This document shows, one piece after another, positions 25,896 through 38,893 of a DNA stretch of 64,000 nt. How positions within the stretch are numbered: position 1 is the stretch's first letter; each line of letters begins with the position of its first letter. The stretch spans positions 16,595,820-16,659,819 of the forward strand of contig CM025852.1 in assembly GCA_003952965.2 (NCBI GenBank), written 5' to 3'. A model generated the notes under the pieces. The model worked only from the letters and a program-made list of their open reading frames with translations. It did not search any database and was not told the origin of the DNA. The DNA is from Morella rubra (taxonomy: Eukaryota; Streptophyta; Magnoliopsida; Fagales; Myricaceae). The position numbers and the translations under genes were made by a program.

Positions 25896-26895
25896 NNNNN
25901 NNNNNNNNNNNNNNNNNNNNNNNNNNNNNNNNNNNNNNNNNNNNNNNNNNNNNNNNNNNNNNNNNNNNNNNNNNNNNNNNNNNNNNNNNNNNNNNNNNNN
26001 NNNNNNNNNNNNNNNNNNNNNNNNNNNNNNNNNNNNNNNNNNNNNNNNNNNNNNNNNNNNNNNNNNNNNNNNNNNNNNNNNNNNNNNNNNNNNNNNNNNN
26101 NNNNNNNNNNNNNNNNNNNNNNNNNNNNNNNNNNNNNNNNNNNNNNNNNNNNNNNNNNNNNNNNNNNNNNNNNNNNNNNNNNNNNNNNNNNNNNNNNNNN
26201 NNNNNNNNNNNNNNNNNNNNNNNNNNNNNNNNNNNNNNNNNNNNNNNNNNNNNNNNNNNNNNNNNNNNNNNNNNNNNNNNNNNNNNNNNNNNNNNNNNNN
26301 NNNNNNNNNNNNNNNNNNNNNNNNNNNNNNNNNNNNNNNNNNNNNNNNNNNNNNNNNNNNNNNNNNNNNNNNNNNNNNNNNNNNNNNNNNNNNNNNNNNN
26401 NNNNNNNNNNNNNNNNNNNNNNNNNNNNNNNNNNNNNNNNNNNNNNNNNNNNNNNNNNNNNNNNNNNNNNNNNNNNNNNNNNNNNNNNNNNNNNNNNNNN
26501 NNNNNNNNNNNNNNNNNNNNNNNNNNNNNNNNNNNNNNNNNNNNNNNNNNNNNNNNNNNNNNNNNNNNNNNNNNNNNNNNNNNNNNNNNNNNNNNNNNNN
26601 NNNNNNNNNNNNNNNNNNNNNNNNNNNNNNNNNNNNNNNNNNNNNNNNNNNNNNNNNNNNNNNNNNNNNNNNNNNNNNNNNNNNNNNNNNNNNNNNNNNN
26701 NNNNNNNNNNNNNNNNNNNNNNNNNNNNNNNNNNNNNNNNNNNNNNNNNNNNNNNNNNNNNNNNNNNNNNNNNNNNNNNNNNNNNNNNNNNNNNNNNNNN
26801 NNNNNNNNNNNNNNNNNNNNNNNNNNNNNNNNNNNNNNNNNNNNNNNNNNNNNNNNNNNNNNNNNNNNNNNNNNNNNNNNNNNNNNNNNNNNNNN
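25896..26895. other. Assembly gap, 1000 N
   Basis: A run of exactly 1000 N, a conventional scaffold-gap placeholder. The missing 5' exons of the amylase may lie here. The true distance and even the adjacency of the two contigs are unknown. Confidence 0.97.
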
Positions 26896-27650
26896 AATAC
26901 CGAAGTGCCTAAACTATCTCACAATTCCACACCACTCCTTTTAGGTGGACCAAAGAGCTCATTTCGTCATTTATAGATCTCTCACCCACCGAACCAATTA
27001 CGGACAATGTCCACCTACCCACTTACCATGTTTAGAAATTAAAATTTTACAAAAAATTTGAGAATGTTGTCAAAATTGAGATAAATTAAAGTTTTATTAA
27101 ATTTTTCTGAAAAATTAGTGAAAATTGAAGTTTTATGAGAATTAATAAAAAAAAAAGAGATGATTATTGGGAGTTAATTTTATGTTTTGTTGTCAACGAA
27201 AAAGAAGTGGAAACAGTAAGGTGACACTCGGAATTTTAAATACATTTTTTATAAGTTATTTATTATGAAGGTTTTTTGAATAAAATTTTTAAAAATATAT
27301 ATATATCTTAGAAGTATGAAGAATTTTAAAATAATATGATTGTAGCTAAACACTGCGTTTAAATCATAGAAGATAATTGTGGTCATTGTTTGTGTGTGGA
27401 TCACTGCTAATCTGATATTGGAGACAACAACAATGTTTTTAAGACAGTTCACACACAAATATCGCTCTTTTTGGCAAAGGACTTATCCATTAGGCACTTA
27501 GAAGTAACAGTACCACATGCGGCGTCCCACCGATGCCTGACCTCCCTATGTCTCATTTTCCTTTCATAGCTCAGGGCTTTCGAGAGAATCAGGAGCCGGA
27601 GTATATACACACACGCGCAACAGTTGTATGTAGAGAGAAAACCATAAAAA
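26896..27650. other. AT-rich flank, no gene
   Basis: 27040-27320 is very AT-rich with many aaaatttt-like words, similar in style to 58190-58560. 27440-27640 has ordinary composition and a cacacacgcg run just before the open frame that follows. No protein similarity recognised on either strand. Confidence 0.4.
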
Positions 27651-27938
27651 ATGGAAGGCCCCAAAGATGCTCGGCCTGCTAAGTTGGCCTCTTTCTTCCT
27701 CTGTCATAGTCAATCACTGTCGGTCCCTGGGCATCTCGGGTCTCCGCGGATTTCAATTCCCGATCTTCACCGCACGCCGACCACTTACTTAGATAATCAG
27801 GTTCTGTCGGACACTGATATTCCAGGATTGATCAGTGAGAACCAAATTTGGCGCGGGGCGCGGTTGAGTTTAGGAACCTCTTTCGGAGGGTTTCCTCGTG
27901 GGATGGCCTACAAAATTAACTGCTTTCACATTAGATGA
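27651..27938 (+). CDS. Hypothetical short ORF, 95 codons
   Basis: An open frame starting MEGPKDARPAKLASFF in a good plant start context (aaaaaATGG), after a possible TATA-like stretch (gtatatacacac) about 50 bases upstream. It is C-richer than the block downstream and ends FPRGMAYKINCFHIR. It could be the first exon of a gene or an LTR-borne leader, or it could be fortuitous. No domain, signal peptide or homolog recognised. It sits exactly at the left edge of the G/T-rich block. Confidence 0.2.
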   Translation: MEGPKDARPAKLASFFLCHSQSLSVPGHLGSPRISIPDLHRTPTTYLDNQVLSDTDIPGLISENQIWRGARLSLGTSFGGFPRGMAYKINCFHIR

Positions 27939-27989
27939 GCACCAGAATTAATTTCTGGGTGTATTTCTGGCCATCTATCTTCTCTATAT

Positions 27990-30900
27990 CGCCTCCGTGA
28001 GTATCACGTGCCATGAGGTTTATGAGCTTGGTTGGCTATACTTGTGGGTCGAGCTTTGGTTTGTTTTTGGCGTTTCTCTACAGCTGGTGAATCCAGTGCA
28101 TTGAGTTCAGCACTTTTTGCGCGTTGAGAATTTATATTGGAGATCATTAGTCAAATGCTATGAAAGCGATGTTATTCCCTGTGCATTCGTGTCAGTGTGG
28201 TGAGAGGCGGATTGCTGGATGCAGTGGTCGACCTTACGGTTTTGTAACTCTTTATATATACTATTTGGGCGTTGTGGACACGAGAGGAGGATTGGTAATA
28301 ACCACTTAGCTCCAAACTAGAGGGGCATCCCAAATCTTGACGATGTCGTCAATCATTGGTTGTTTTGGAGTCTTTTTCTTGTTTTAGCATGGGTGTTTTG
28401 TTTGCCGATTGCGGTGGCTGGATGACCTCATTGAGAGTGGAGGGACAATCATAGGGGGTGTGATGGTTACTCGAGGATTGTTTGCGGTTTTTTATGTGGC
28501 ATAAGTTATTGAGGTATCTCGTTCGGGAGAGTATCACTAGTGCTGTGTTAGGCGTAGAATCGTTTATCAGGTGAGTATTTCTGCCACTGGCTTTCTTGGT
28601 GTTTGCGCGAGTCGGGATGTGTTACAGTTGCGACTAATTTTTCTTGTGTGGAGCTTTGACGTTGGATATGGTCAGCTGTGTTTATTGTCCAAATTCGGAG
28701 GCGTATGATTCTGTTTTGCTATTGTTAGTCAGGGTGTTCACTTATCCGGGGAGCCTGCTGAGGGATCTATTACGGAGGAGTTCTATATTGTGTCACTTTG
28801 AAGGGATTTAATGGTAAGGGCTGACAGTGAGGGTCTGATCACGAGGTGGAAATGCAGAGCATGTAGGATATATGGATGTGTGACTATGGTAGGGGGATAT
28901 TTACGTTTATATGTGATGGTTGGTAGATAGAGCGGTTTGTGGATTGCGGGTGCGGTTGGTACCTACGGTGTTGAGGTGTCTGCTAACAAGGAGGTTTAGT
29001 GAGTAAATTGTTGGTAGCTGGAAGGGTGTTTTGAGAATGGAGCCTATCTCATCGGGTAGTTGATGTAGCTTTGGAGATTATGCTGCTCATTAGTAATGAT
29101 CATAGAAAGAACTAAGTGTTATATGGAAGTCCTCACTCTCTATGTGATAGTAAGGACGATAATTCGAAGGGTACGACTCTGATATAAGTTAGTCTGCGTG
29201 ACATTGGTAGTGGTTAAAGAGAACGAATCATGATGAGCTCAGCATATGTACAAAGGTGACTGAAGGCTGTGAATAAAGACGCGTGGCCTTAGATGTTAGT
29301 AGTGAGGGTTTACGAGTTCTATATGTTAGTTATATTAGGCAGATGGATTTGAGAAAGATGGTGGTAGGGGTGGGTTGGGTTGTTAGTGTTGAGGAATGGG
29401 CCTCGGAGAGTATGATTTTCACAAGTTATCGTGTTCGATATGGGAATTGGGGTATACTTTGCTCTGTCGAGGAACGGCTAGTGGCTTTGCGTGGTGAGTG
29501 TTCACTGGAGAATTAAGTAGGTGTGGCATAGTGAGAATGTCTTTTGTTGATTGGTGCTTGGTATTCTCCAACCATTGATTTTTTGGTCGTGAAATTGGCA
29601 GTTTGCTTTCTCCCTCTATTTCTAGATGATTTGCATCACTTATGTTTTGAGGTATATTTTGGTCTGTTATTTTTGTCTTATTGAAGGTATATGCTTTGAT
29701 TGATTGTAGGTTTTTTTTTCTGCAGTTTGGGTTGCCTATTGTCAATCTGTCATGTTGGTGTTTGGTTTTCTTGACAGAGCGGGGCAGGGGTTTGTTAGAT
29801 TTTGTTTGAGTTTAAGTTGATGAGGACGTCTTATTTTCGAGCATTCTATATGGTGGTACTATTGTTTTTATTCAGGTGACTTTAATTTTCTTATTAGCAC
29901 AGACGTCTCGAGAGAGATTTCATTTGTCTCGAGTACGAAAAAGTATTTTGTGTATTTTTTATTTGTTTTTCCTCGTTTTGAAGGTAGCATGAGACAGTTT
30001 ACTGTATCTTATATAACGTAGTTTTATCTAAGTGCTGGTTCGATTTGAGGTATAAGTTTTCATCGCAATCATTTGATTTTAGGAAGTTGATATGTTGTTT
30101 TCGAGTAGTACAGTAGTTGTTTTATGTGGATTGGCTTCGTTGTTTATGTTCTTAATTTTATTAGCCTTACGATTGGTTATATTGATCTTGCAGAGTTGCA
30201 TTTGGAAACTTGATCCTTCTCTTGGGTTTGATAGCAGTGAGTACTTTTTGAGTGTTTGAGATTATTACATCTTTATGCTGGTCACTGCACAGCTTCAGCT
30301 GATTAGGGGTGAGAAGTTACTAATCAGTAGTTTTAGGATGGAAGGTTATATTGTTGTGGGAGGTGTTGTGCCTTTCTGTCCTTTCTAGTGAGTGCTTGTT
30401 TTATTTTAGACCGCTGGATGAGCAGGGGTATCTGTGGGTTATTTATCTTATACGCTGGGTTGTTGGTTAGTAGTATTTTCTTCCTCGTTTAGCTAATTAT
30501 GCTGCTCGCTCGAATTAGAATTTTGGAGGTATATAGTATGATATAGTGATATATTAATTAAGCAGGGTATGGCTTAGTTTTAAAAGGGAAGAAGGTCTTT
30601 GTTCACGGCTTAAGATCTTTGATGGACGTTCGGATTTTCGTGGTAGAGTTGGTGGAGGGTTTGTGCTTGTGTAGAGATTATGTACTGTGTGAGTGTAGAA
30701 AGCTAGATAACTTGATTTGTACTGCTGGTTCTACAACGCATTTCTCTATGAGATGAGACTTTGGTATTTTAGTCTCATCGGTTTTTTTGCTGACTCTTCA
30801 TGTTCTTATTTAATTGTTATATGGAGCCTAAGTTGGGAGAGGGTTTCATGCTTTGGAAGTTCCCATTGGTCACATATGTATATTTACTTGTTGGAAGTCT

Positions 30901-33900
30901 TTAATAACGGTATAGGGTTTATGGATACGAAGGTGTTTTCTTGTTTGTGGATTTTTAATGAACACGAATTATTCATTGGTTCTCAATATTATGGCATTGG
31001 TTAGCGTATGGCGATTATTTATAGCTGATTGTCTTTGATAGGTTTCTATTCTTCCCTATTGGTTTTAATATTCTTTGTTAATCCATTTAATGGAAACATT
31101 TTTTAATGATTGTTTTTTTGTACTTTTGATGATCATGTTATGTTTTTTGTTGTGGGGCTTCCTGCTTTTCTAATTTTGCTCTGGCTGGTTACCTGAATCG
31201 GGTGTATTGGGTGTAGGTCTGGTATGCGCTATTTGGGGTGGGAGTTTTCTTCTGGACCAGGGCCTTCTATATTTTGTTGGTGTTCTTGAAGGTATATTTG
31301 GACTTGGGTTTGTGAAGATTGGTATATTATCTTCAGTGTTAATGCATTGGGCAAGATTCTATTGGCTTTTTGTCGTAATTTAATGAGGGTGGGCCAGATA
31401 TTGTGACGCCTTTGATGGAGCGGTATGCTTCTTCATACTGCTAGTAACCATTGTTGGCTATGTGTGGGGTTTCGCTTACATTCGGCAGAGTAAATTAGAG
31501 ATAAGGGTTTGTAGCGAAATACCGATCAACTGACCATTTCGTGTACATTCATATATATGACCTATATGCAGTTCAGTTGGTGTTAAGGATTGGAGAAGGC
31601 CATTTGTTCGATGGTATTGAGATGTGTGTGGAGATTTCTGTAGATTGTGTAATTATAAGTTGGATCTGTCGTGTTACTATTCTAGATGAGCTTTCTCTCA
31701 AGAGGTGTTGTTTCTTTTAAATAATGTTTTATTTTGTTAGTTTTGTTTGTGGGTGGCTGGTTTGGTTTAGCCTGGCCAGGTCAGGCGGTCGAGTGTACTT
31801 AAGTTGCATGATATAGTAGGTTACGGGGCTGGCGGCTGAATTTGTTGGTTATTTTGTTTTAACAACAGTTATTTTTAGCGTGGTGTGCATTGTACAGACA
31901 ATCGCGGTTAAGTAGTTTATTTTATTTTGGTTTATCAATTTATGGGGTACTATTGGATTTGGGGGGCTTTTGATGTGTGTGTTGTGGTTATGTTTGGATT
32001 TTTGGTTTTGTGAGTTTGCGCTGATTAGAGTGGGATATGGAATTGGAGTTTTTAGGTAATGGTCTGAGTAGAAGTGATGGGTGGATGTTAGTTTGTGTAA
32101 GATGTTGTTTTTGGGAGTGCAATGTATTGTATTGGCTTGTTGAGTGCGAGCAGAGTGTAATAGTTGGGTCAGTGGAGCGCGTCGCGAGATGACTCTTGTT
32201 GAATTGGGCGGTGTAGTTCTAGGAGCCAAGGTATTTTTTTTGGAAGTTCATTTGATGATGTCTTGTTGTCTGGAATATGCGATGGTGAGTGCTTTCGGTG
32301 TGGGTGCGATTATTCGAGTATTCATTTTGTATGAGTAACTATATTGACACTGTTTTTCGTTTTTTCTTACTTTTCGTCCTTTTATGGGCTTTCCTATTTG
32401 ATCTTTGCGCGTTTGGTTCCGGTACGTCTCATCTGTAGTGCTTTTTCGGTATTCCTGAGTGCGTTCACTGCATCGGGTTGAGGTCGGTTGATCATATGCT
32501 TACAATTTGGACATACGTGATCGGTTGTTTACATTGTTTTTTTCGTGTCGTTGAGTGTTGAGTGTCGATTTTGATATGTAGTATTTTATCTTTCTAGCGT
32601 ATCCTTATGTGATCGCCAGAATTGGTCCTGGATAGTCTGTGAACACGTTTATTTATGTGCTTTTTCTTGCTACTTTGTGGTGTGTGAGAAGTTGGGAGTG
32701 GATGCCTTGGTGTTTTGTATGAAACGAAAGTGTCGTTCATTATCTTAACATGCCTTTTTGATTTGTGGTTTATATGAGAGGGCTCCTTGGGGTGGGCCCA
32801 TGGCTTTAGGGGCAGTTGTTGGGGTTTTCGTTTTGATATTCGGGGCTGTTCAGGAAAGACGAGGTAGTTATTGCGGGTGGGGGACTTGTCCTTGTTTATT
32901 GGGCTACATGTGCCGTGGCAGTTGTAGGCGGCCAACCGTGCACAGGCGGTGTGGGAGTTGCGTTTGTTTCCAATATTTTTTCTTATCTCTTGTATGTTTG
33001 TGTGTGGGATTGAATAAGGTGGTTGATTTTGTGGGTTCTTTTGTTCATATTATTCTTATGGTTGTGTTTTGTTTCAATTAATGGAGATTGTGGTGCTGAG
33101 TAGTGCAGAGATACGTTAAGTTATGGATTGTTATAGTATTCGCGAAATTGCTCACAGTTTGGTTTTTGAATAGTTGCATTTAATCATCGGAGGTTCCTTT
33201 TATGTCGAGGCGGTATAGTCGGTGGTGGACGTTGATATTATTTTTGTATGGGGGTATAGCCTGATTGGAGTCTTGTTAGGAACATAGGTTTGATGATAGT
33301 AGGATTCTTAGTTGAGAGCGGTTGATGCTGTATTTATTCGTGTACGTGTGCATTTTTTGGAGATGGTTTAAGTTTTATTCGTGGTTCTTTAATGTTGGCT
33401 CAATTACGGGTTATGGCACAGTTTTCCGTAATGGTTGAGTGATTTCAGGATGGTAGCTATATTACATATGATATTGGGTGGAGGGAGGTCTCGGGAGTGA
33501 TAATTTGTTTGTCATTCGTGGGATTAGTGGTTTGGAGGTCTTTGGTAGGTGGTATGAGGATTAGGCTGTTGGCGCATTCTTACGAAATTTTTTATTGGTG
33601 GTTAGCCATTATGTGTGTATTCGCTCATACAACTTCTGTGTTGGGTGTAGGTATTGTATTGTCGCTATTGTATGTTTGAGCATGGGAATAGATTAGGAGC
33701 GGTTTTGGTGGTGTAGAATATTATATGGGAGGCTGTGGCACGAGAAGAAAAATGCCTCACGATGATTTTTCTCATGGGTCTGAATGAGAATTTAAGGTAT
33801 CTGCTGACAGCAGATGCAGAAGGTTATTTATGGGTTTTTGAGTGTCAGTTTATGCTCCCGGTATGAAACCATTGTTTTCACACTCTTGATTTGAAGGTGA

Positions 33901-35980
33901 GTTATATTTGGATGCTCTACGTATATGCATTGTGTTAGAGGAGCATCGGGTGCTAGTTGGGTGAGTTGCGGTTGTGTGTTAGGGTGATCTAGATGTGACT
34001 CTTGGCTATACGTGCTAATTTCAGGTGAAGTAGACTTATGGGTTACGGTTTGAGATAGTGAGGGATTGGCTCAGGTGTGGATTAGGTGACTTGTGATTAC
34101 TGATCTGAGCTATGCTTTCCATGATCTGGACCACTGAGTATCTATTGTTGTCTGGCTATATTTGGGCCTTTGAATTGTTTCGATTGACAGAATGATTTTA
34201 GTATTTATTAGTCTAGAGTTATGCGCTGTTAAGTGGTAACGTTCTTAAGTGATTGTTTTAGTTCGTGATGACTGTTGAGTTGATCATGATTTTAGGGACG
34301 ATGACAATATATGTTATTTTATGTGTGGTTTGTTTCCTGATCTTTGGCATATGAGATGGAGTCAGTATTTCATGGTGTTCACTAATGTCAGTAGTGGTTG
34401 GGCCTGAGTATGCTATAGTGTAACGGGTAGGAGAGGAGCTTTGTTATGAGCTGATCTGATTTGGTTGATTCTTTGGTTTGGTAAAGATTTCCGACTCCAT
34501 TGAGGCTCAGGTGCACGGGACTTGGCAATTTATGTTTTGTGACTGTTCTTAAATGTTGGGTCTCTTTGGCAAACTTATTGTCATGGGTTTAAGAGGGATT
34601 ACAGTTTATGTCACGGCTTTGGTGTCATGGGAGCGGTTATTTCGTATGTCTATATATTTTTATGAGAGATTGTGATTTATAGATGGTTTTGGTTCACTTC
34701 CACTATGGTGATAGTTGCTTACTGTAATTTCAGTCTAATATGTTGGGTTGGCTCTATGCAGCGGGTTGTCTCTATGAGTGTTGAGATTTTTTTATATTGT
34801 ATTGAGGTCGAGGTTTGAGTTGAGTGAGATCGTATGTTTCTTTTTACTTCACTAGTGCCAATATTTTTATATTTATTCTATTGTTACTTTTCTACATTCT
34901 TGATATGTTCACGAGCTAGGTCTTCAAATTTCTCGCAAGGTGATCGATATTATTTATGTTTTATATGTGTAAGGTAGATTTTGAGTGTCTAGATTAGCAA
35001 CGCAATCAGATAGATTGTTTGGTGTGACGGGTTGGAGTTCGCCTATTTAGCTTCTTTATTGGTTCAGTTTTGTGGTGGTAGTGGTGCTCTGGGGCTACAG
35101 GGTTGGCTGGTGCAGGACAGTTGTTTTATGCAATATATTGATGTTTGGGGATTACTGAGTTGTATAGCGTTGATGTTTGGTATTGCCGAAGTTTTGTTGT
35201 TAGTTTAGTACGGAGGACGGATGTTTGGCTGGTTGGAGGTGAGAGGTGAGTAGGTGGACTGTGCACTCTGGGGAATATGGTAGAGGGGGGTGTGTGGGGT
35301 TGTATCTGTAGTAGCGAGGTTGTGCACTATTAAGGTTGGGAATTGATGTTGGTGCTCGCGACTGATTTTCTGTGACATTGAGTTAAGCCTTGTTTGGTAC
35401 AGTGAACGATGACTTGTCCTTTTTCTATGGATACGTGGCCTACTAGTTGCTATTCAAGGTATTAATTGGTACGATTTCCAGAGCTTTCTGGCTTTATATG
35501 AAACGTAGTCTGTGAGTCTTAGTTTACCAATAGTTACTAACCTTACGCTGGGCTGATGGGTTTTATGGATTTATAGAGAGATATGTTTATGCAGCTATGG
35601 AGCACAGAGGGTTGAGAATTCTTAAGTAGTGTGGAGTATGTGTTATTTAATGTAGGTGATTCAGTGTAGATTGTGAGTGAGCGATCTATTCAACGTTTGG
35701 AATTGTCTTTTATTTCAGGGGTGTGTTACAGTTTATTTGGTGTGTAGAGAGGTATCGGCAATGATCTTGTCGATATTGAAGAAATCGTGAGGTGTATTTG
35801 GATTGATTAGACTTATATTGAGGTTGTTCGATTTTAGGATTGATGTTCTTCTTGTTAGTGGATCTATGAGTTTTATTTTGGTGATCGGTTTTGGCATTTG
35901 GCGTTTGGGTTACTTTGAGGTTTAACATCATTAGTGGTATGATAATTTAGGTGACTTGATAGTATTGTTGGCTAGTGCGG
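27990..35980 (+). other. 8-kb G/T-rich strand-asymmetric block, no genes
   Basis: For about 8 kb the plus strand is depleted of C and rich in G and T. In 28981-29040 I count G 22 and C 3; in 33481-33540 G 24 and C 5. Stops are frequent in all plus frames. The short minus frames (for example 31849-32229 and 32594-32935) are merely Asn/Thr/His/Lys/Pro-rich, as expected from A/C-rich text. CG dinucleotides are not obviously depleted, unlike aged methylated plant TEs. No tandem period, LTR, terminal repeat or protein motif was found. The right edge meets recognisable Copia sequence at about 35985; the left edge is gradual at about 27960-28020. Origin unknown. Confidence 0.7.
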
Positions 35981-35984
35981 TTGA

Positions 35985-38893
35985 GGGACATCTAGGCCAT
36001 TTATCTCTTTCTCGTATGTCTTTACTTTATGATGTACTTCCTGGTCTTAGATTTTCATCTAATACCGATCCATGTCAAATTTGTCCTTAGCTAAACAACA
36101 TTGTGCATCTTTTTCCCATAAGCTCTATTAAGTCTTCAAACCTTTTGAGCTTGTTCATTGTGATGTTTGGGGCCCTTTGCTGTTCCCACAAACAATGAAC
36201 ATCATTATTTTCTAACTATAGTGGATGATTTCACTAGATGTACTTGGATTTACTTGCTTAAATAAAATCTCAAACTGGCAGCATGCTTCAATCCTTTCTT
36301 TGCCATGGTTGAAACTCAGTTTACTTCCACAATCAAGATCATTCGATCTGATAATGACACTGAGTTCAATCTTTCCACCTTTTTCAATTCAAAGGGGTCA
36401 TTCACCAACATAGTTGTCCTTACTCTCCACAACAGAATGGTGTACCCGAAAGGAAACATCAACACTTGTTGAATGTTGCTCGGGCCTTCATTTTCAATCT
36501 AATATTCCATTGCATTTTTAGGGAGATTGCATCATGACAACCACCTACTTAATCAATAGAACCCCTTTCCTTTACTCCAAAACAAGTCTCCTTATAAGCT
36601 CTTGTTTTCCATTAAACCATCTTACGAATATCTAAAGGTTTTCGGTTGCTTATGCTTTGCAACTAATACAGCCCCTCATAAAGCTAAATTTGATGCTCGA
36701 GCTAGTTTGTGGATTTGTTGGTTATCCTTTTGGTACCAAAGGCTATAAGCTTTTTGATCTTAAATTTAAATCCATCTTTGTATCCTGAGATGTTGTCTTC
36801 CATGAATCAATTTTTTCATTCCATTCTCTTGTTCCTTCCCTTTCTTCTGATTTTGCTTTTTCCTTTACTGTCATTGATCAACCTTATTCTACTGATATTC
36901 CCATTTCTACACCTACTTCATCTTCCAATGATGTTTCTCCTGCTCCTATCATCATTCCACCTCGTCGGTCTATTCGTTCCAAACACCCTCCTTCCTATTT
37001 GCTAGACTATCATTGCAAACTTGTTCAGTTCTTTGCTCAATCTTCACCTCATTTGACCTCATTGCAGCAAGGTTCTTCTTCTGCATTTGATCTTACTAGG
37101 TATCTCTCTTACACCCGTTTTTTCCCTTTTCATCAAGCCTTTAGTCTTGCTATAACTACTCATTCTAAGCCTAAATCCTATAAGCAAGCTGCCCTGGATC
37201 CTATATGGTAGGAAGCTATGAATGCTGAAATTCTAGCTCTCGAAAATAACAAAACCTAGTCCCTCACAAATCTGCCTCCTGGAAAAATAGCCATTGGGTG
37301 CAAATGGGTATAGAGGGTCAAGTTTAAGGCTGATAGTAGTGTTGAAAGATACAAAGCACGACTTGTGGCAAAGGGGTTCACACAAAAGGAAGGAATTGAC
37401 TATGCTGAGATGCTTTCTCCAGTGGCTAAGATGACAACTATTCGCTGTTTTTTGGCTCTAGCTACTAGTCAAGGTTGGTTTCTTGAACAACTTGATGTTA
37501 ACAATGTCTTTTTGCATGAGGATTCAGAGGAAGAAGTTTATGTGGTTCTTCCATCGAGATTTGCAAAACAAGGGGAGCATAAAGTTTTTGTCTCTTGAAA
37601 TCTTTATATGGTTTAAAGCAAGCAAGTAGACAATGATTTTAAAAATTGACTACAACCCTCTTATCTGTTGGTTATGAACAATCCAAAGCTGACTATAGCT
37701 TGCTCACAAAGGTGCAAGGTCCTTCATTTACAACTTCTAATGACATGAGTTATGTTACTCAAGTCAAAACTTATCTCCATGATCAATTCAAAATCAAGGA
37801 TCTCGGTCAATTTAAATTTTTCTTAGGCTTAGAAATAGCTAGATCATCTGCTGGTATTTCTTTAAGTCAAAGAAAATATGCACTTGAAGTCTTAGAGGAC
37901 AGTGGTTATCTTGGCTGTAAGCCTGTTCAATTCCCTATGGATTCTAAACTTCAATTAACCCAAGTATGCTATTGATGCTTTAGAAGACCCTTCTCAGTAT
38001 AGGACACTTATTGGCCGATTATTGCACCTTACCATAACACGTCCAGACTTGTCCTATTCTGTAAATTCTTTGGCTCAGTTTATGGACAAACTATGCCAAT
38101 CTCACATGGATGCTGCTTACCGGGTTTTAAGATATGTGAAAGGAACTCTAGCTTAGGCATTATTTTTTTCCAGCGTCTTCTTCTATGCAAATCAAAGGTT
38201 TTTGCGACAGTGATTGGGTTGCTTGCATCGATAGTCATCGATCAATCACTAGATTCTGCCTTTATCTTAGAGATTCCTTGGTTTCTTAGGGTTCCAAGAA
38301 ATAAAACATTGTGTCTCGTAGCTCTGCTAAGGCAAAGTATCAGTCTCTTGCTTTAACAAGCTGTGAGGTCATATGGCTCTTATAGATTCTTCACAACTTA
38401 TGGATACCTTGTCATTCCTCACTTCTTTATACTGTGATAGCAAGGCCACTCTTTCCTTGGCTGCCAATCCTATTCACCATGCTCGCACTAAGCATGTTGA
38501 TATTGATTATCACTTCATTCGTGAGCAGCAATGAAAAGGGTGTTATCAAGACTTTCTATGTTGCTTCTGCTAACCAATTGGCAGACATTTTTACCAAAGC
38601 TCTTGCCAAAGCTTAGTCCTAGTTTCTTCTATTCAAGTTAGGAATTCATAATCTGCATGCTTCACCTTGAGGGGGAGTATTGGAGCTAACAGTTTTTGAC
38701 TGGTTAGCTGGCCAAATAATGAATAAGCTATTGGTTAGATTGATTAGTTAAATAAGTTAGTTTGTTATCTTTTGTTTTTTGTAAGTAACTAGACATGTAT
38801 ATAAACACCCGATCATTTTTTTATTAATGTAAGAACATTCAATATACTTGAAACATTTCAAGAACTCTCTGTCAACTTCTATAAACTTCCACA
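35985..38893 (+). mobile_element. Ty1/Copia remnant, 3' part, first copy
   Basis: Plus-strand Copia pieces in the expected order: GAG-pre-integrase (LGHLSLSRMSLLYD, about 35988), integrase (about 36150-36560), a reverse-transcriptase segment (37365-37598; [20 protein letters not shown] and LEQLDVNN), a further RT part (37646-37975; DLGQFKFFLGLEIARS), RNase H remains (38030-38620; LADIFTKALAK), a polypurine tract (gagggggagtat) and a 3' LTR. Gag, protease and the 5' LTR are absent. The element is broken in many places, probably ten or more, and is clearly a fossil. The right part from 36954 is also present in the next contig. Confidence 0.85.
38681..38893 (+). repeat. 3' LTR of the Copia remnant
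   Basis: About 213 bp directly after the purine tract, beginning tggagctaac and ending cttccaca. It carries a TATA-like tatataaacacc near 38800. The left limit is firm from the purine tract; the right limit is judged from the terminal CA. A second copy is at 42943-43155. No 5' partner occurs in the window. Confidence 0.6.

Noticed and set aside
25715-26944. A 409-codon open frame across the gap
   Set aside because: It is open only because the 1000 N contain no stops. The real sequence on each side is short and unrelated.
28349-35931. Short open frames within the G/T-rich block
   Set aside because: Their residue content simply follows the base skew, and none shows a domain, a conserved motif or a splice pattern.
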